Notes: generated from the sequence alone by a model not told the origin. A DNA stretch of 10,970 nt from Paracoccaceae bacterium (GCA_018222665.1 JAAEZW010000041.1:1-10970); one strand, 5' to 3'; positions 1 to 6,645 are shown, counted from the first letter of the stretch. Program-made: numbers and translations.

Positions 1-136
1 GAGAAATTCGTTCAAAATTACGACTCATTTGCCTGATAGCAATTTGACTGTTGGTTTTACTTGTTTGCATGGCGAAACCTTGACATGCCACGCTACGTTT
101 TGTGTTTATTTAATAGTCTGTTTTATTTTCAAAACG

Positions 137-180
137 TAAGACGGGGCACCTTGTAAGCAGGTGGAAACTTATACGTCTTA
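137..180. other. Nested stem-loop, possible structured RNA
   Basis: An outer stem TAAGACG (137-143) pairs with CGTCTTA (174-180). Inside it CACCT (147-151) pairs with AGGTG (159-163) around a 7-base loop. The segment GCAGGTGG (157-164) is also perfectly complementary to CCACCTGC (220-227), so the inner stem has an alternative partner downstream. There is no T-run after it on either strand, so it is not a standard terminator. No known RNA family was recognised. The pairing is seen; any function is inference. Confidence 0.3.
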
Positions 181-292
181 TTAGCTAGCAGCCTTTTCTG
201 TTTGAGAGTGTCATAGAAGCCACCTGCACATTTCACTTGTAGCAAAATTCAACAAAAATTTCAACTAAAATTTAGAATAGTTCTAATCCACT

Positions 293-319
293 GCTCATTT
301 ATATCATTTTCAAATGAGC
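293..319. other. Perfect 8-bp stem-loop
   Basis: GCTCATTT (293-300) and AAATGAGC (312-319) form a perfect 8-bp stem with an 11-base loop. It lies about 150 bases past the end of the minus-strand zinc-ribbon gene and could stabilise or end its transcript. It lacks the following T-tract of an intrinsic terminator in either direction. Confidence 0.3.
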
Positions 320-468
320 CTATGCTTTAAATATCAGGCCATTTAAATCTGTATGTATTCAGTATTCCAACTGAACTAAGTCTTAACAATGATACCCAGG
401 TAGGCGCTATAAAAATGCCAGGCTGAATAGTCATCCAAACCAAATAATATTGACGTGTTCCTATATCT

Positions 469-720
469 CTAATGATAAAATGGCCCTCGATAGTCAAAAT
501 TTAAAAAGGGTTCTTCCCGAACAAATGAACAAACCGAACATTTCCAAATTTGCACTTCTTTTTTGGAGTCAAGTCCAACACTATCACAACTTTGCATGCG
601 ACAAACAGGGCATCTCCTAAGTCGTCGGGCTTCTAAATACAAAACAAGAAAGCATAACAAAACTGCTCCAACCATAAAGATTATGGCGAAAACAAAGCTA
701 TTGGAAAGTTCATCGATCAA
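469..720 (-). CDS. Small membrane-anchored zinc-ribbon protein, unknown function
   Basis: This 83-residue protein has one hydrophobic segment (about residues 9-29), followed by a basic stretch (RRLRR) and two CxxC pairs, C37/C40 (CPVC) and C61/C64 (CSVC). That spacing is typical of a small zinc ribbon. The positive-inside rule would place the zinc ribbon in the cytoplasm. No named family was recognised. The start is TTG at 720, preceded by GGTGG with a 6-base gap; no ATG in this frame lies nearer the Shine-Dalgarno. The start overlaps the last 11 bases of the upstream gene ending at 710, so translation is probably coupled and the two form one operon. A role in electron transfer, signalling or metal binding is possible but unsupported. 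Confidence 0.55.
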   Translation of the reverse strand: MIDELSNSFVFAIIFMVGAVLLCFLVLYLEARRLRRCPVCRMQSCDSVGLDSKKEVQIWKCSVCSFVREEPFLNFDYRGPFYH

Positions 721-985
721 TGTAATCCACCATCAGAAAACCTTCTGCCATTCCAGTGACTTTCGTGTCAGTCATTTTCTTGGCTGTTACTCTTAGTTCA
801 TCAATTGCCTCGTATGCCGTTTCTGCGTCTGGCCATAGTATATAAGTTCGAGCAGTATTGGCACCTGTTTGAGCGGCTCTAAAACTAATTGCACCAGCTT
901 TTTTAATCGCTGGCCACATGTAATGCGCAACATTTGTCATAGCTTCAGCATCCGTAAATTCCCAATCTGTATTTGTCATAAACAT
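710..985 (-). CDS. Conserved-looking 91-residue protein of unknown function
   Basis: The reading frame is open up to 1093, but the best start is ATG at 985: AAGGA lies 5 bases upstream of it (minus strand), while the upstream extension runs into a palindromic repeat. That gives 91 residues with no signal peptide or membrane segment. The alternation of predicted strands and helices, and motifs such as MWPAIKKAGAISFRA and ARTYILWPDAETAYEAIDEL, recall small ferredoxin-like (dimeric alpha-beta barrel/ABM-type) proteins. That is a fold impression only, and no catalytic residues can be named. A second in-frame ATG lies at 979. It is the first gene of a pair with the overlapping zinc-ribbon gene. 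Confidence 0.6.
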   Translation of the reverse strand: MFMTNTDWEFTDAEAMTNVAHYMWPAIKKAGAISFRAAQTGANTARTYILWPDAETAYEAIDELRVTAKKMTDTKVTGMAEGFLMVDYIDR

Positions 986-1016
986 CGGTTTCCTTCCACA
1001 TGTTGCACATCTTAGA

Positions 1017-1037
1017 TTCGAGTATCGATTTTCGAGT
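1017..1037. promoter_or_regulatory. Direct heptamer pair TTCGAGT upstream of small operon
   Basis: TTCGAGT occurs at 1017-1023 and again at 1031-1037, exactly 14 bases apart. The pair is 32-52 bases upstream of the start at 985 of the small minus-strand operon. Spaced direct repeats there could be a regulator site, but a chance match of two heptamers is possible and no clear -10/-35 pair was identified. Confidence 0.2.
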
Positions 1038-1053
1038 CTTTGAACTTTCTGAA

Positions 1054-1382
1054 AAAGTGAGGCCAATTGGGTGCGTTTTCGGGGACGAAACAATCGGCCT
1101 CACTTTATTTGCCGCTGCGCCAATTGTTGCGACAAATTCATAATAAAAAGGTGAGGTCGAGCAATCTTCAAACCAACATAAGCACACCGACCTCACAGTT
1201 TCGCTGAGTGAAGGTATGGACTGCTGTGTCACATCAGCGATCTATTTGCCGCTGAGGCACATGCTGCGGCAAATACCAAATTAAAAAGTGAGGTCAACGC
1301 AATTACATCGAAAAAGGCACACTGACCCCACAGTATCACTGTGTGATTGATAGAGAGTCTTTGAGGATCACATCAGCAATTT
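1054..1382. repeat. Degenerate tandem array of palindromic modules (three copies)
   Basis: Three diverged copies of one module follow each other, with starts at about 1052, 1145 and 1283. Each begins with AAAAAG and a hairpin made of GTGAGG(C/T)C and its complement: 1054-1064 with 1096-1106 (11 bp perfect), 1151-1159 with 1188-1196 (9 bp perfect) and 1288-1296 with 1323-1331 (one G-T pair). Copies 1 and 2 continue into a second hairpin opening with TATTTGCCGCTG (1106 and 1243); copy 2's arms, 1243-1252 and 1266-1275, are a perfect 10-bp stem. Copies 2 and 3 also share GCACAC-GACC-CACAGT-TC-CTG and TCACATCAGC. The array is non-coding. It could be repeated regulatory hairpins in the leader of the small operon, a REP-like element, or tandem small RNAs. 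Confidence 0.6.
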
Positions 1383-1609
1383 AAATACTCATTCGCACAT
1401 ACGCCTATGCGCCATGGGTAAGTCTTCTGTCGCCTGTAGTTTTAGCCGTTGGATCGAACCATTCTGTGTGGCATCCCTCCGTGCTGGCTGCTTGCATATT
1501 AACACAACAATCAAAATTCACCAAATCAGCGGAAAGATCACAGCATGATCAGACAAATCTTATCCAGCGTGACTGGGCTGGCTAAACCAGTAGCAATCAC
1601 TCCGATCAT
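1383..1609. other. Non-coding stretch, no recognisable feature
   Basis: No credible gene is present. On the minus strand a 30-codon open frame (1405-1497) lacks a ribosome binding site, and GGAGG just before an ATG around 1480 opens only a ten-codon frame. The stretch follows the orphan promoter-like repeat at 1610-1650 in its reading direction, so a gene may have been lost here. No remnant protein was recognised. Confidence 0.4.
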
Positions 1610-1650
1610 CATAAACGCTTTTGTGGTGAATGGTTGGCAATGTGAGTTGG
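1610..1650 (-). promoter_or_regulatory. Dispersed promoter-like repeat, copy R1 (orphan)
   Basis: This 41-base copy matches R2 at 38 of 41 positions and R3 at 39 of 41. On the minus strand it ends in CACAAAAGCGTTTATG, and TTGCTAC follows within about 20 bases, as in the other two copies. The match stops at 1650, 11 bases before the end of the racemase-family gene, so the C-rich 5' end (minus strand) present in R2 and R3 is missing. Unlike those copies it has no gene behind it. Confidence 0.7.
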
Positions 1651-1661
1651 TTACTCAAAAC

Positions 1662-2675
1662 CTACCAAGTATCACTGAGTGTATATCCCGATAAAAACGG
1701 ATCAGTAGGGTCAATAAAAAATTGTGATTTGCCGTATACCCATGCTCTTCCTTGCATGACGGGAATAATCGCGTCTCTTTCTCCGCATTTCACTTTATCT
1801 TTCACCCTTGCATAGAACTTACCATCGATGATTGACTCAGAGATAAGTTCTTGATTGCTCCGCAGTTCTCCTTTCGCAACCAAGGCTGCTAACTGCGCAG
1901 CCGTGCCAGTACCACACGGTGAGCGATCCACTCTTCCTGGGTAAAGAATAGTCGATGTTTTTATTTTGGGTAAAGAATGCTCAACAAACATAGTGTATTC
2001 GATTTGGTTTAGTTCGGGTATTTCCGGATGCTTTACTTTAATTTGTGCGGATGCTGCTTCTTTGATCGCTTTGCCTAGCTGCACTAGCTTCCCAGCGTTT
2101 TTATTGGAGATTTGAAGATTCAACGGTTCAGCATTAACGAGCACAAAATAGCAACCGCCGAATGCAATATCAGCTGTAACTGTTCCGAAGTCTTTTACGT
2201 TGATCTCTATGTCGGGATGCTCCAAGAAACTTGGTGGCATTTCAATTTCGACACTACTTACTTTCGAGCCGGACACGGTTGCGTTAGCAACAATTAACCC
2301 AGATGGAGTATCGATCGGTACTCGGCATTTTTCTTCACTAGGTTGCACAAAGCCTAGCTCGATTAATGCAGTTGCGACACACATTGCATTTGAACCAGAC
2401 ATTGAGTGTGCACCATCAGGTTGCATCGGGATAAACCCGTATTCAGCGGCAGCGTTCTTCGAGGGAAGTAAGAGGTTCACAGTCATTTGGGATTTGCCTC
2501 TGGGCTCGTGTAGGCAAAACTTCAAAAAGCTGTCATCACACTCGTTGATATAGTTCATTTGGTCGAGAAGTGTCTCGCCTGGAATATTTGGGACTCCGCT
2601 CAGCACAATTTGTCCAACTTCGCCCTCAGCGTGTACTTCTAAAATTTCGACTTTCTTCTGATCCGCAAATTTCAT
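1662..2675 (-). CDS. Proline racemase-family enzyme with Ser/Cys active site
   Basis: This 337-residue protein has the length and plan of the proline racemase / 4-hydroxyproline 2-epimerase / trans-3-hydroxyproline dehydratase family. The second catalytic motif, DRSPCGTGT (Cys254), is intact, as is DIAFGG (about 169-174). The first motif, normally MCGHG, reads MSGSN with Ser93 in place of Cys. Family members with Ser or Thr here are known and tend to be dehydratases or epimerases acting on substrates other than proline. A cytosolic epimerase or dehydratase of a hydroxyproline-like or cyclic amino acid is likely; the exact substrate is unknown. The ATG at 2675 has GGGGA upstream at good spacing. 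Promoter-like repeat R2 lies 43 bases further up. The gene also has a copy of the repeat (R1) just past its 3' end. Confidence 0.85.
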   Translation of the reverse strand: MKFADQKKVEILEVHAEGEVGQIVLSGVPNIPGETLLDQMNYINECDDSFLKFCLHEPRGKSQMTVNLLLPSKNAAAEYGFIPMQPDGAHSMSGSNAMCVATALIELGFVQPSEEKCRVPIDTPSGLIVANATVSGSKVSSVEIEMPPSFLEHPDIEINVKDFGTVTADIAFGGCYFVLVNAEPLNLQISNKNAGKLVQLGKAIKEAASAQIKVKHPEIPELNQIEYTMFVEHSLPKIKTSTILYPGRVDRSPCGTGTAAQLAALVAKGELRSNQELISESIIDGKFYARVKDKVKCGERDAIIPVMQGRAWVYGKSQFFIDPTDPFLSGYTLSDTW

Positions 2676-2718
2676 TTCGGTCCCCTTTGGCTACCATCGT
2701 AGCAAAGACACCGATTTG

Positions 2719-2765
2719 CATAAACGCTTTTGTGGTGAATGGTTGATATTGTGAGTTGGGGTGGG
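2719..2765 (-). promoter_or_regulatory. Dispersed promoter-like repeat, copy R2
   Basis: This 47-base copy matches R3 at 44 of 47 positions. It lies 43 bases upstream of the racemase-family start codon, on the strand that reads toward it. Between the repeat and the start there is an inverted repeat, GCTAC-CATC-GTAGC (2690-2703), whose minus-strand arm GCTAC corresponds to the TTGCTAC box kept after all three copies. The near-identical spacing to a gene in R2 and R3 favours a promoter plus operator over a random repeat. No canonical -10/-35 pair is evident. Confidence 0.65.
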
Positions 2766-3138
2766 GCAAAAGGATATGTCGATGAGCAGTGCACTTTTGT
2801 GCGTTGTGGCATTCTCAATTTTGTGGGATTCTGTGGGTACATAAAGCTGTAAAGGCGAGCCGCAAATGAAGTTTGTAATTGAAAAAGCAAACGTCTGGGG
2901 TGGCGTTAGTAGCCCAGCCGAGAAGGGATAGTCGTTAAGTCCCACGCGTGGGCTCTGCATAGCTGCAACCTACAAATCATCAGTTTGTGTCTTCAGCTAT
3001 CAGCGCGATACCGCTGTTGATACGCTAGAATTAAATTGATTTTTCGTGCTTCAATTTTCCCTAGTCTTCGCTAGGTGCAGTCGCAGGCTAGCAAATGAAT
3101 CGATTCCCACAAAATTTCAGTACTAAGGGCAAAACCTA
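2766..3138. other. Intergenic stretch with a 12-bp palindrome
   Basis: No convincing gene is present; the minus-strand frames here have unlikely compositions and no ribosome binding sites. The perfect palindrome CCCACGCGTGGG lies at 2941-2952. A short stem CCTAG-TCTTCG-CTAGG occurs near 3060-3075. Neither is followed by a T-run. No RNA gene was recognised. Confidence 0.4.
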
Positions 3139-3146
3139 TCAGGTTT
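3132..3146 (-). terminator. Weak stem-loop at the symporter stop codon
   Basis: AAACCT (3132-3137) and AGGTTT (3141-3146) form a 6-bp stem with a 3-base loop, followed on the minus strand by TTTTG. The TGA stop codon of the symporter gene lies inside the hairpin. The stem is AT-rich and the T-tract short, so it is at best a weak terminator. Confidence 0.2.
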
Positions 3147-4485
3147 CATTGCTGCGAATGGATTTGTTTAAATACCAAAGTCCCACAACCGCAAAAAACA
3201 AAAAGGCTGCAGGTACTAAAGTTACCAGGCTTTTTAATGCAGCTAGCGCCTGCTCAGGTTGTTCGACTTTGTCACCTGTTGCGGAGTTGTAGCCGTATAT
3301 TCCTAGCACGATAGCTAGAAACCCAGGTGCTAATGCATTGGCAATTTTTTGACCAAATAGCCAAAAAGCGCTGAATGCCCCTTCGATGCTTTGTTGCTGA
3401 TTAATTCGAGTAGAGTCCATAAAATCAGGATACATAGCCCATGGGATTTGCTGGTAAGCACCATTTGTTACACCTGCCAACAGGAACAACATGAACATAG
3501 TGGTAATGTCATCTGAAGGGAGTGAAACGAAAATGACGAATAGCAGGAGGATATACAGGCTTAACCCACAGATCAAAGCCTTTGCTTTACCTAAAACATT
3601 TGAAGCATAAACCCATAAAACTTGACTAAGCATTGCACCCAAAACGAATGCTGCGAATAGAAATGAAAGAATGCCTAGGCTAGACGACAGGAAGGAAAGG
3701 GCCGTGCTCTGATTATCTGTAATTAGATATAACGCTGCAAATGGAAGACCTGCCGTTATTGTTGCTATGCCCATAGTCATAATTCCATACAGAAAAACTA
3801 AATGGATAAATGGTTTATTTCGCCAAACAGAACTGATCATTGCGGGAAAATTCATTGCGTTTGGTGTGTCATGTTTAGGTGCCTTGCGCGTAGTCCAAAC
3901 CGAAAACCAAATTGAGATAACAATCACAGGTGCGATCATCAGTGCCGCAAAAAAATGACCTTCTCTAGTGCCTCCTGCAAGCTGAGGAATTACAGCCCCA
4001 CCAATTAGAATACCCAAGCTAGCAAACGCCATCCTAAATCCCATAAGTGCGGATCGCTCTTTTGGATCATAGGTTGTTTCGCCAGCTGTGGCGCCATAAG
4101 GAATTGCCACCATCGTGAAGCCAAGTGTCGATAGAGCAAAAAAGCTGGCTACCCAAATCAGGTTACTTGTTTCAGAATCGAAATAAGGGACGCCAAAGAT
4201 TCCAATCTGTCCAATAGCCAGTATTAAGGCTCCAATCACCATCCAGGGAGCCCGTCTGCCCCATCTAGTATTGGTGCGGTCCGATAAATACCCGATGATT
4301 GGATCAGATACTATGTCAAATACCAATATCGATGTGGTTATGACGCCAGCAAGCGCAACATTCACGCCCAAATAGTTAGTGAGGAATGAGAGCACCAGTA
4401 ATTGTTTTACTATTACAAAAACAACCACGCCCATGTCAGCAAGGCCCCATCCCATCTTTTGAGTAAGAGTTAGCTTCTGATCCAA
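3139..4485 (-). CDS. GPH-family (MelB-like) cation symporter
   Basis: This is a 448-residue inner-membrane protein with about twelve hydrophobic segments. The signature FDIVSDPIIGYLSDRTNTRW (residues 56-75) matches the MelB region FDAINDP; D57 and D61 align with the two MelB aspartates (D55 and D59) that bind the coupling cation. It is therefore a likely Na+ or H+ symporter of the glycoside-pentoside-hexuronide family. Its substrate is unknown, and members of this family also carry acids and amino-acid-like compounds. The frame opens with TTG at 4497, but that codon overlaps the Shine-Dalgarno GGAGG; the TTG at 4485, five bases after GGAGG, is the better start. Repeat R3 lies about 50 bases upstream. 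It probably imports the compound processed by the neighbouring enzymes, since it shares their putative promoter element. Confidence 0.88.
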   Translation of the reverse strand: MDQKLTLTQKMGWGLADMGVVVFVIVKQLLVLSFLTNYLGVNVALAGVITTSILVFDIVSDPIIGYLSDRTNTRWGRRAPWMVIGALILAIGQIGIFGVPYFDSETSNLIWVASFFALSTLGFTMVAIPYGATAGETTYDPKERSALMGFRMAFASLGILIGGAVIPQLAGGTREGHFFAALMIAPVIVISIWFSVWTTRKAPKHDTPNAMNFPAMISSVWRNKPFIHLVFLYGIMTMGIATITAGLPFAALYLITDNQSTALSFLSSSLGILSFLFAAFVLGAMLSQVLWVYASNVLGKAKALICGLSLYILLLFVIFVSLPSDDITTMFMLFLLAGVTNGAYQQIPWAMYPDFMDSTRINQQQSIEGAFSAFWLFGQKIANALAPGFLAIVLGIYGYNSATGDKVEQPEQALAALKSLVTLVPAAFLFFAVVGLWYLNKSIRSNET

Positions 4486-4536
4486 TCGGCCCTCCAATAT
4501 GCTGCTAGATACATCCGTAGCAATAAACTAAATCTT

Positions 4537-4583
4537 CATAAACGTTTTTGTGGTGAATGGTTGGTAATGTGAGTTGGGGTGGG
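4537..4583 (-). promoter_or_regulatory. Dispersed promoter-like repeat, copy R3
   Basis: This copy of the 47-base element reads toward the symporter gene and ends 51 bases before its chosen start. It differs from R2 at three positions and from R1 at two over their shared length. The TTGCTAC box follows on the minus strand, as in R1 and R2. The most conserved parts are AACCATTCACCACAAAA and, on the far side, CCAACTCAC. Confidence 0.65.
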
Positions 4584-4922
4584 AGAATTATCCTATCTAA
4601 ACGCGCAATAAGAGGTAGGGGATCAAAAACTCGGTCGCTTCAGTTGCTAGTGATCCTGCTCTCACATTTTTTCTGAAAAAAGTTCAATACGCGGTTGTAT
4701 TATTTTTGCAGAAAAACAATATTGCTCACTATCTGATCCATCTAATAGTGAAAGAGATGGCAGTGTTAAGATAAAAGATTCCAAGCACATTTTCGCTGCC
4801 GACAAATCCTACAAACGTGCAAGAGTATCTGGATCGCAGGCATAATCATGCAAAATACCCTTGCCCACAGGCACCACTTTTCAAAACAATATCAATGACA
4901 AAAGTTATTTTTGTGCTGCATA
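4584..4922. other. Intergenic stretch, no gene seen
   Basis: It lies between the symporter promoter and the end of the racemase-superfamily gene. Two small inverted repeats are visible, AATAC-N6-GTATT (4686-4701) and CACTAT-N12-ATAGTG (4727-4750). Neither makes a convincing terminator for the minus-strand genes. No open frame with a ribosome binding site was found. Confidence 0.4.
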
Positions 4923-5705
4923 TTACGAATAGGTGAAAATGCGTCCAAAGTCATGCTTTGCATAACGTAGTCCTGACAGTCGTGCCAGGTGCCACCCAAG
5001 GGCCTGATTTGAAGTGATTACTGGCTTATCAATCTGCAATTCTGCTTCGTTTATAATATTCAATGTCCTAAGGCTGGTGCACGAAACAAACACGCCGTCT
5101 ACTTCATCCCTCGCCCCAATGTTAGTTATGGCTTTTAAGATACTTTCCGATGTGATCCGCGCAACGGTGAAATCATCAGTCTGATTAAATGAGGCAACTG
5201 CGACCGTATTAAATCCAGAACTTCGCAAGTTGGCTTGCATCTCAAGCGTGACATCCGGCGAGTAAGGAGTGACCAAAGCTATGTTCCTTAGCTTCAATTT
5301 CTCGAATGCGGCTTTACATGCGGTGAGTGGATTGGAGGTTGCGGCTTGCGGATGAACTTCTCGGATTATTTTGTCGACCTTGGTCTCCCCAATCATTGTG
5401 GCTCCTGAAGTACAAGCATATCCTATTGCGTCAAACTGAAAAGCCTCTGGAAGAAGGGCGGCAGTTTGAGGAAGAGCAAGTTGCATTCTGCGCAAAGTTT
5501 CTGGAGACACTTCCATCGCATTAGGGATCCTGGCATGGTAAAGTGCGACGTCAGGGACATGAAACATTTGAGCGAATTCGTATTCGATGGTTTGGTCTGT
5601 TTGCAAAACAATTAGTCCAATCCGAGCGGTGTGTCCCAATCCAGCGTCGGTATCAAACTCTAATGTTTCTATGGTTTTGGGCATATCTGCTGTTGTGTTC
5701 TCCAT
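4923..5705 (-). CDS. Asp/Glu racemase-superfamily protein, EutA/maleate isomerase-like
   Basis: This 260-residue cytosolic protein has the layout of the arylmalonate decarboxylase / maleate cis-trans isomerase / EutA branch of the Asp/Glu racemase superfamily. Both active-site cysteines are present: Cys98 in YACTSG and Cys209 in VSCTSLRT. Two cysteines favour isomerase or racemase chemistry (maleate isomerase, EutA) over the one-cysteine decarboxylase. Other family features are LYHARIP (56-61 region) and VTPYSP (145-150). The ATG at 5705 begins two bases after the stop of the dioxygenase gene, so the two are co-transcribed and probably translationally coupled; no strong Shine-Dalgarno of its own is seen. 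A second in-frame ATG seven codons in is possible. Isomerisation of a small carboxylate or cyclic amino-acid derivative is inferred; the substrate is unknown. Confidence 0.82.
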   Translation of the reverse strand: MENTTADMPKTIETLEFDTDAGLGHTARIGLIVLQTDQTIEYEFAQMFHVPDVALYHARIPNAMEVSPETLRRMQLALPQTAALLPEAFQFDAIGYACTSGATMIGETKVDKIIREVHPQAATSNPLTACKAAFEKLKLRNIALVTPYSPDVTLEMQANLRSSGFNTVAVASFNQTDDFTVARITSESILKAITNIGARDEVDGVFVSCTSLRTLNIINEAELQIDKPVITSNQALGWHLARLSGLRYAKHDFGRIFTYS

Positions 5706-5707
5706 AG

Positions 5708-6595
5708 CTACATGGTCGTTCCCAATTTAACGTCGTCCGAGCCCTCTTGTTGACCGAAGAAAGAGGTGCCTTTGGGTACTGCTGGGATCTCCATTTCATA
5801 GTTTGTGCATCGAACTCGACCAGAAGGTTCACCGCGCACCAATTCGTGTGTCAATCTACTTGGTAAATGATTGGGGCTCAGCTCGATAGCGTCTTCTGCA
5901 TAATAGGTTGCGATATAGAGCGTACGTGGGAAATCTGATAAGTTTGGAGCAGAACCGTGCAATAAGTTCACATGCATTAAGCAAACAGACCCCGCCTTAC
6001 CAGTGCATTTCACAATCTTCTCACGCTTTGCATCAATGATCGCGTCATCTACGGCTCCGGTAAATACACCTCCATGCCAATGTGAATGAATTGGCCCTTT
6101 ATGACTACCTGGGATAACTTCGAGAGGGCCATTTTCTAGGGTCACTTCGTCGATAAATAAAAGACAGGTAATCATGTCATCGTTTGTCATGGGCTGAAAA
6201 GGAAAATCCTGATGCCACTTTATCTGCGTTGCTGCACCAGGCAGCTTGGAGTTCACCTTACCATGATGAAATCGGATTCCAGGGCCAATAAGTTCAGCGC
6301 AGAAGTCTACAGTTTTGGCATTTCGCATTGTGTTTTCGAATACATGCGATACTTCTTCAGGTGACTGTACTCTTCGAAGCGCCGGACGGTCAGCACTATG
6401 TCCCGGTTGTAGGTCAAATCTAGCACGACCATCCAACGTCTCACCATAGTCATCATTATGTGAACGACTCTCTTCAACCCAGTTGTTAAATTCAGCTTTA
6501 AGCTCGGCTAGCTCACCTTTTGAAACTGCTTCTTCTATCACCAGAAAACCGTCAAACCAAAAAGCATCTATTTGTTCCTGTGTTAAATTACGCAT
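5708..6595 (-). CDS. Phytanoyl-CoA dioxygenase (PhyH)-family Fe(II)/2-oxoglutarate oxygenase
   Basis: This 295-residue protein belongs to the PhyH family. The Fe(II) triad is visible as H128-x-D130 (KWHQDF) and H213 (LLHGSAPN); R224, eleven residues past H213, is placed to bind 2-oxoglutarate. ENGPLEVIPGSH (154-165) is a typical PhyH motif, also seen in ectoine hydroxylase, but the EctD WHSDFE signature is absent, so ectoine hydroxylation is not claimed. It probably hydroxylates or oxidatively cleaves a small molecule in the cytosol. The frame has ATGs at 6601 and 6595; GGGAG abuts the first and lies 6 bases from the second, so 6595 is chosen. It is the first gene of a minus-strand pair with the EutA-like gene, and divergent from the M24 gene. 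Confidence 0.88.
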   Translation of the reverse strand: MRNLTQEQIDAFWFDGFLVIEEAVSKGELAELKAEFNNWVEESRSHNDDYGETLDGRARFDLQPGHSADRPALRRVQSPEEVSHVFENTMRNAKTVDFCAELIGPGIRFHHGKVNSKLPGAATQIKWHQDFPFQPMTNDDMITCLLFIDEVTLENGPLEVIPGSHKGPIHSHWHGGVFTGAVDDAIIDAKREKIVKCTGKAGSVCLMHVNLLHGSAPNLSDFPRTLYIATYYAEDAIELSPNHLPSRLTHELVRGEPSGRVRCTNYEMEIPAVPKGTSFFGQQEGSDDVKLGTTM

Positions 6596-6630
6596 GAACA
6601 TCTCCCTGATAAATACGACGATGCTCTTCC

Positions 6631-6645
6631 GTTCATTTTATGAAC
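6631..6645. promoter_or_regulatory. Palindrome GTTCAT-TTT-ATGAAC, candidate operator
   Basis: This is a perfect 6-bp inverted repeat with a 3-base spacer, 36 bases upstream of the dioxygenase start. It lies in the 281-base gap between the divergent dioxygenase and M24 genes. Its symmetry and place fit a dimeric repressor or activator site. The regulator is not encoded in this window. Confidence 0.4.

Larger units (their letters stand above)
1..468. other. Non-coding stretch with two stem-loops
   Basis: No open reading frame of convincing length or character is seen on either strand. The sequence is AT-rich and broken by stops in all frames. It lies downstream of the two small minus-strand genes, so part of it may be their 3' untranslated region. 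It holds two clear inverted repeats, listed separately at 137-180 and 293-319. A gene from beyond the left edge could end here, but no coding remnant was recognised. Confidence 0.5.

Noticed and set aside
945..1232. 95-residue minus-strand open frame over the palindrome array
   Set aside because: It overlaps the better-supported small gene in another frame and is built from the repeat modules; its composition does not look like a protein.
1405..1497. 30-codon minus-strand frame (MQAASTEGCH...)
   Set aside because: No ribosome binding site before the ATG and no recognised homologue; the GGAGG in this stretch precedes a different frame of only ten codons.
1610..4583. R1-R3 as a CRISPR array or insertion-sequence ends
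   Set aside because: The copies are about 1.1 and 1.8 kb apart with genes between them, all in direct orientation, with no transposase, target duplication or regular spacers.
4923..6595. Assignment as an ectoine/hydroxyectoine operon (eutA, ectD)
   Set aside because: The dioxygenase lacks the EctD WHSDFE signature and the other ectoine genes are absent, so only the enzyme classes are named.
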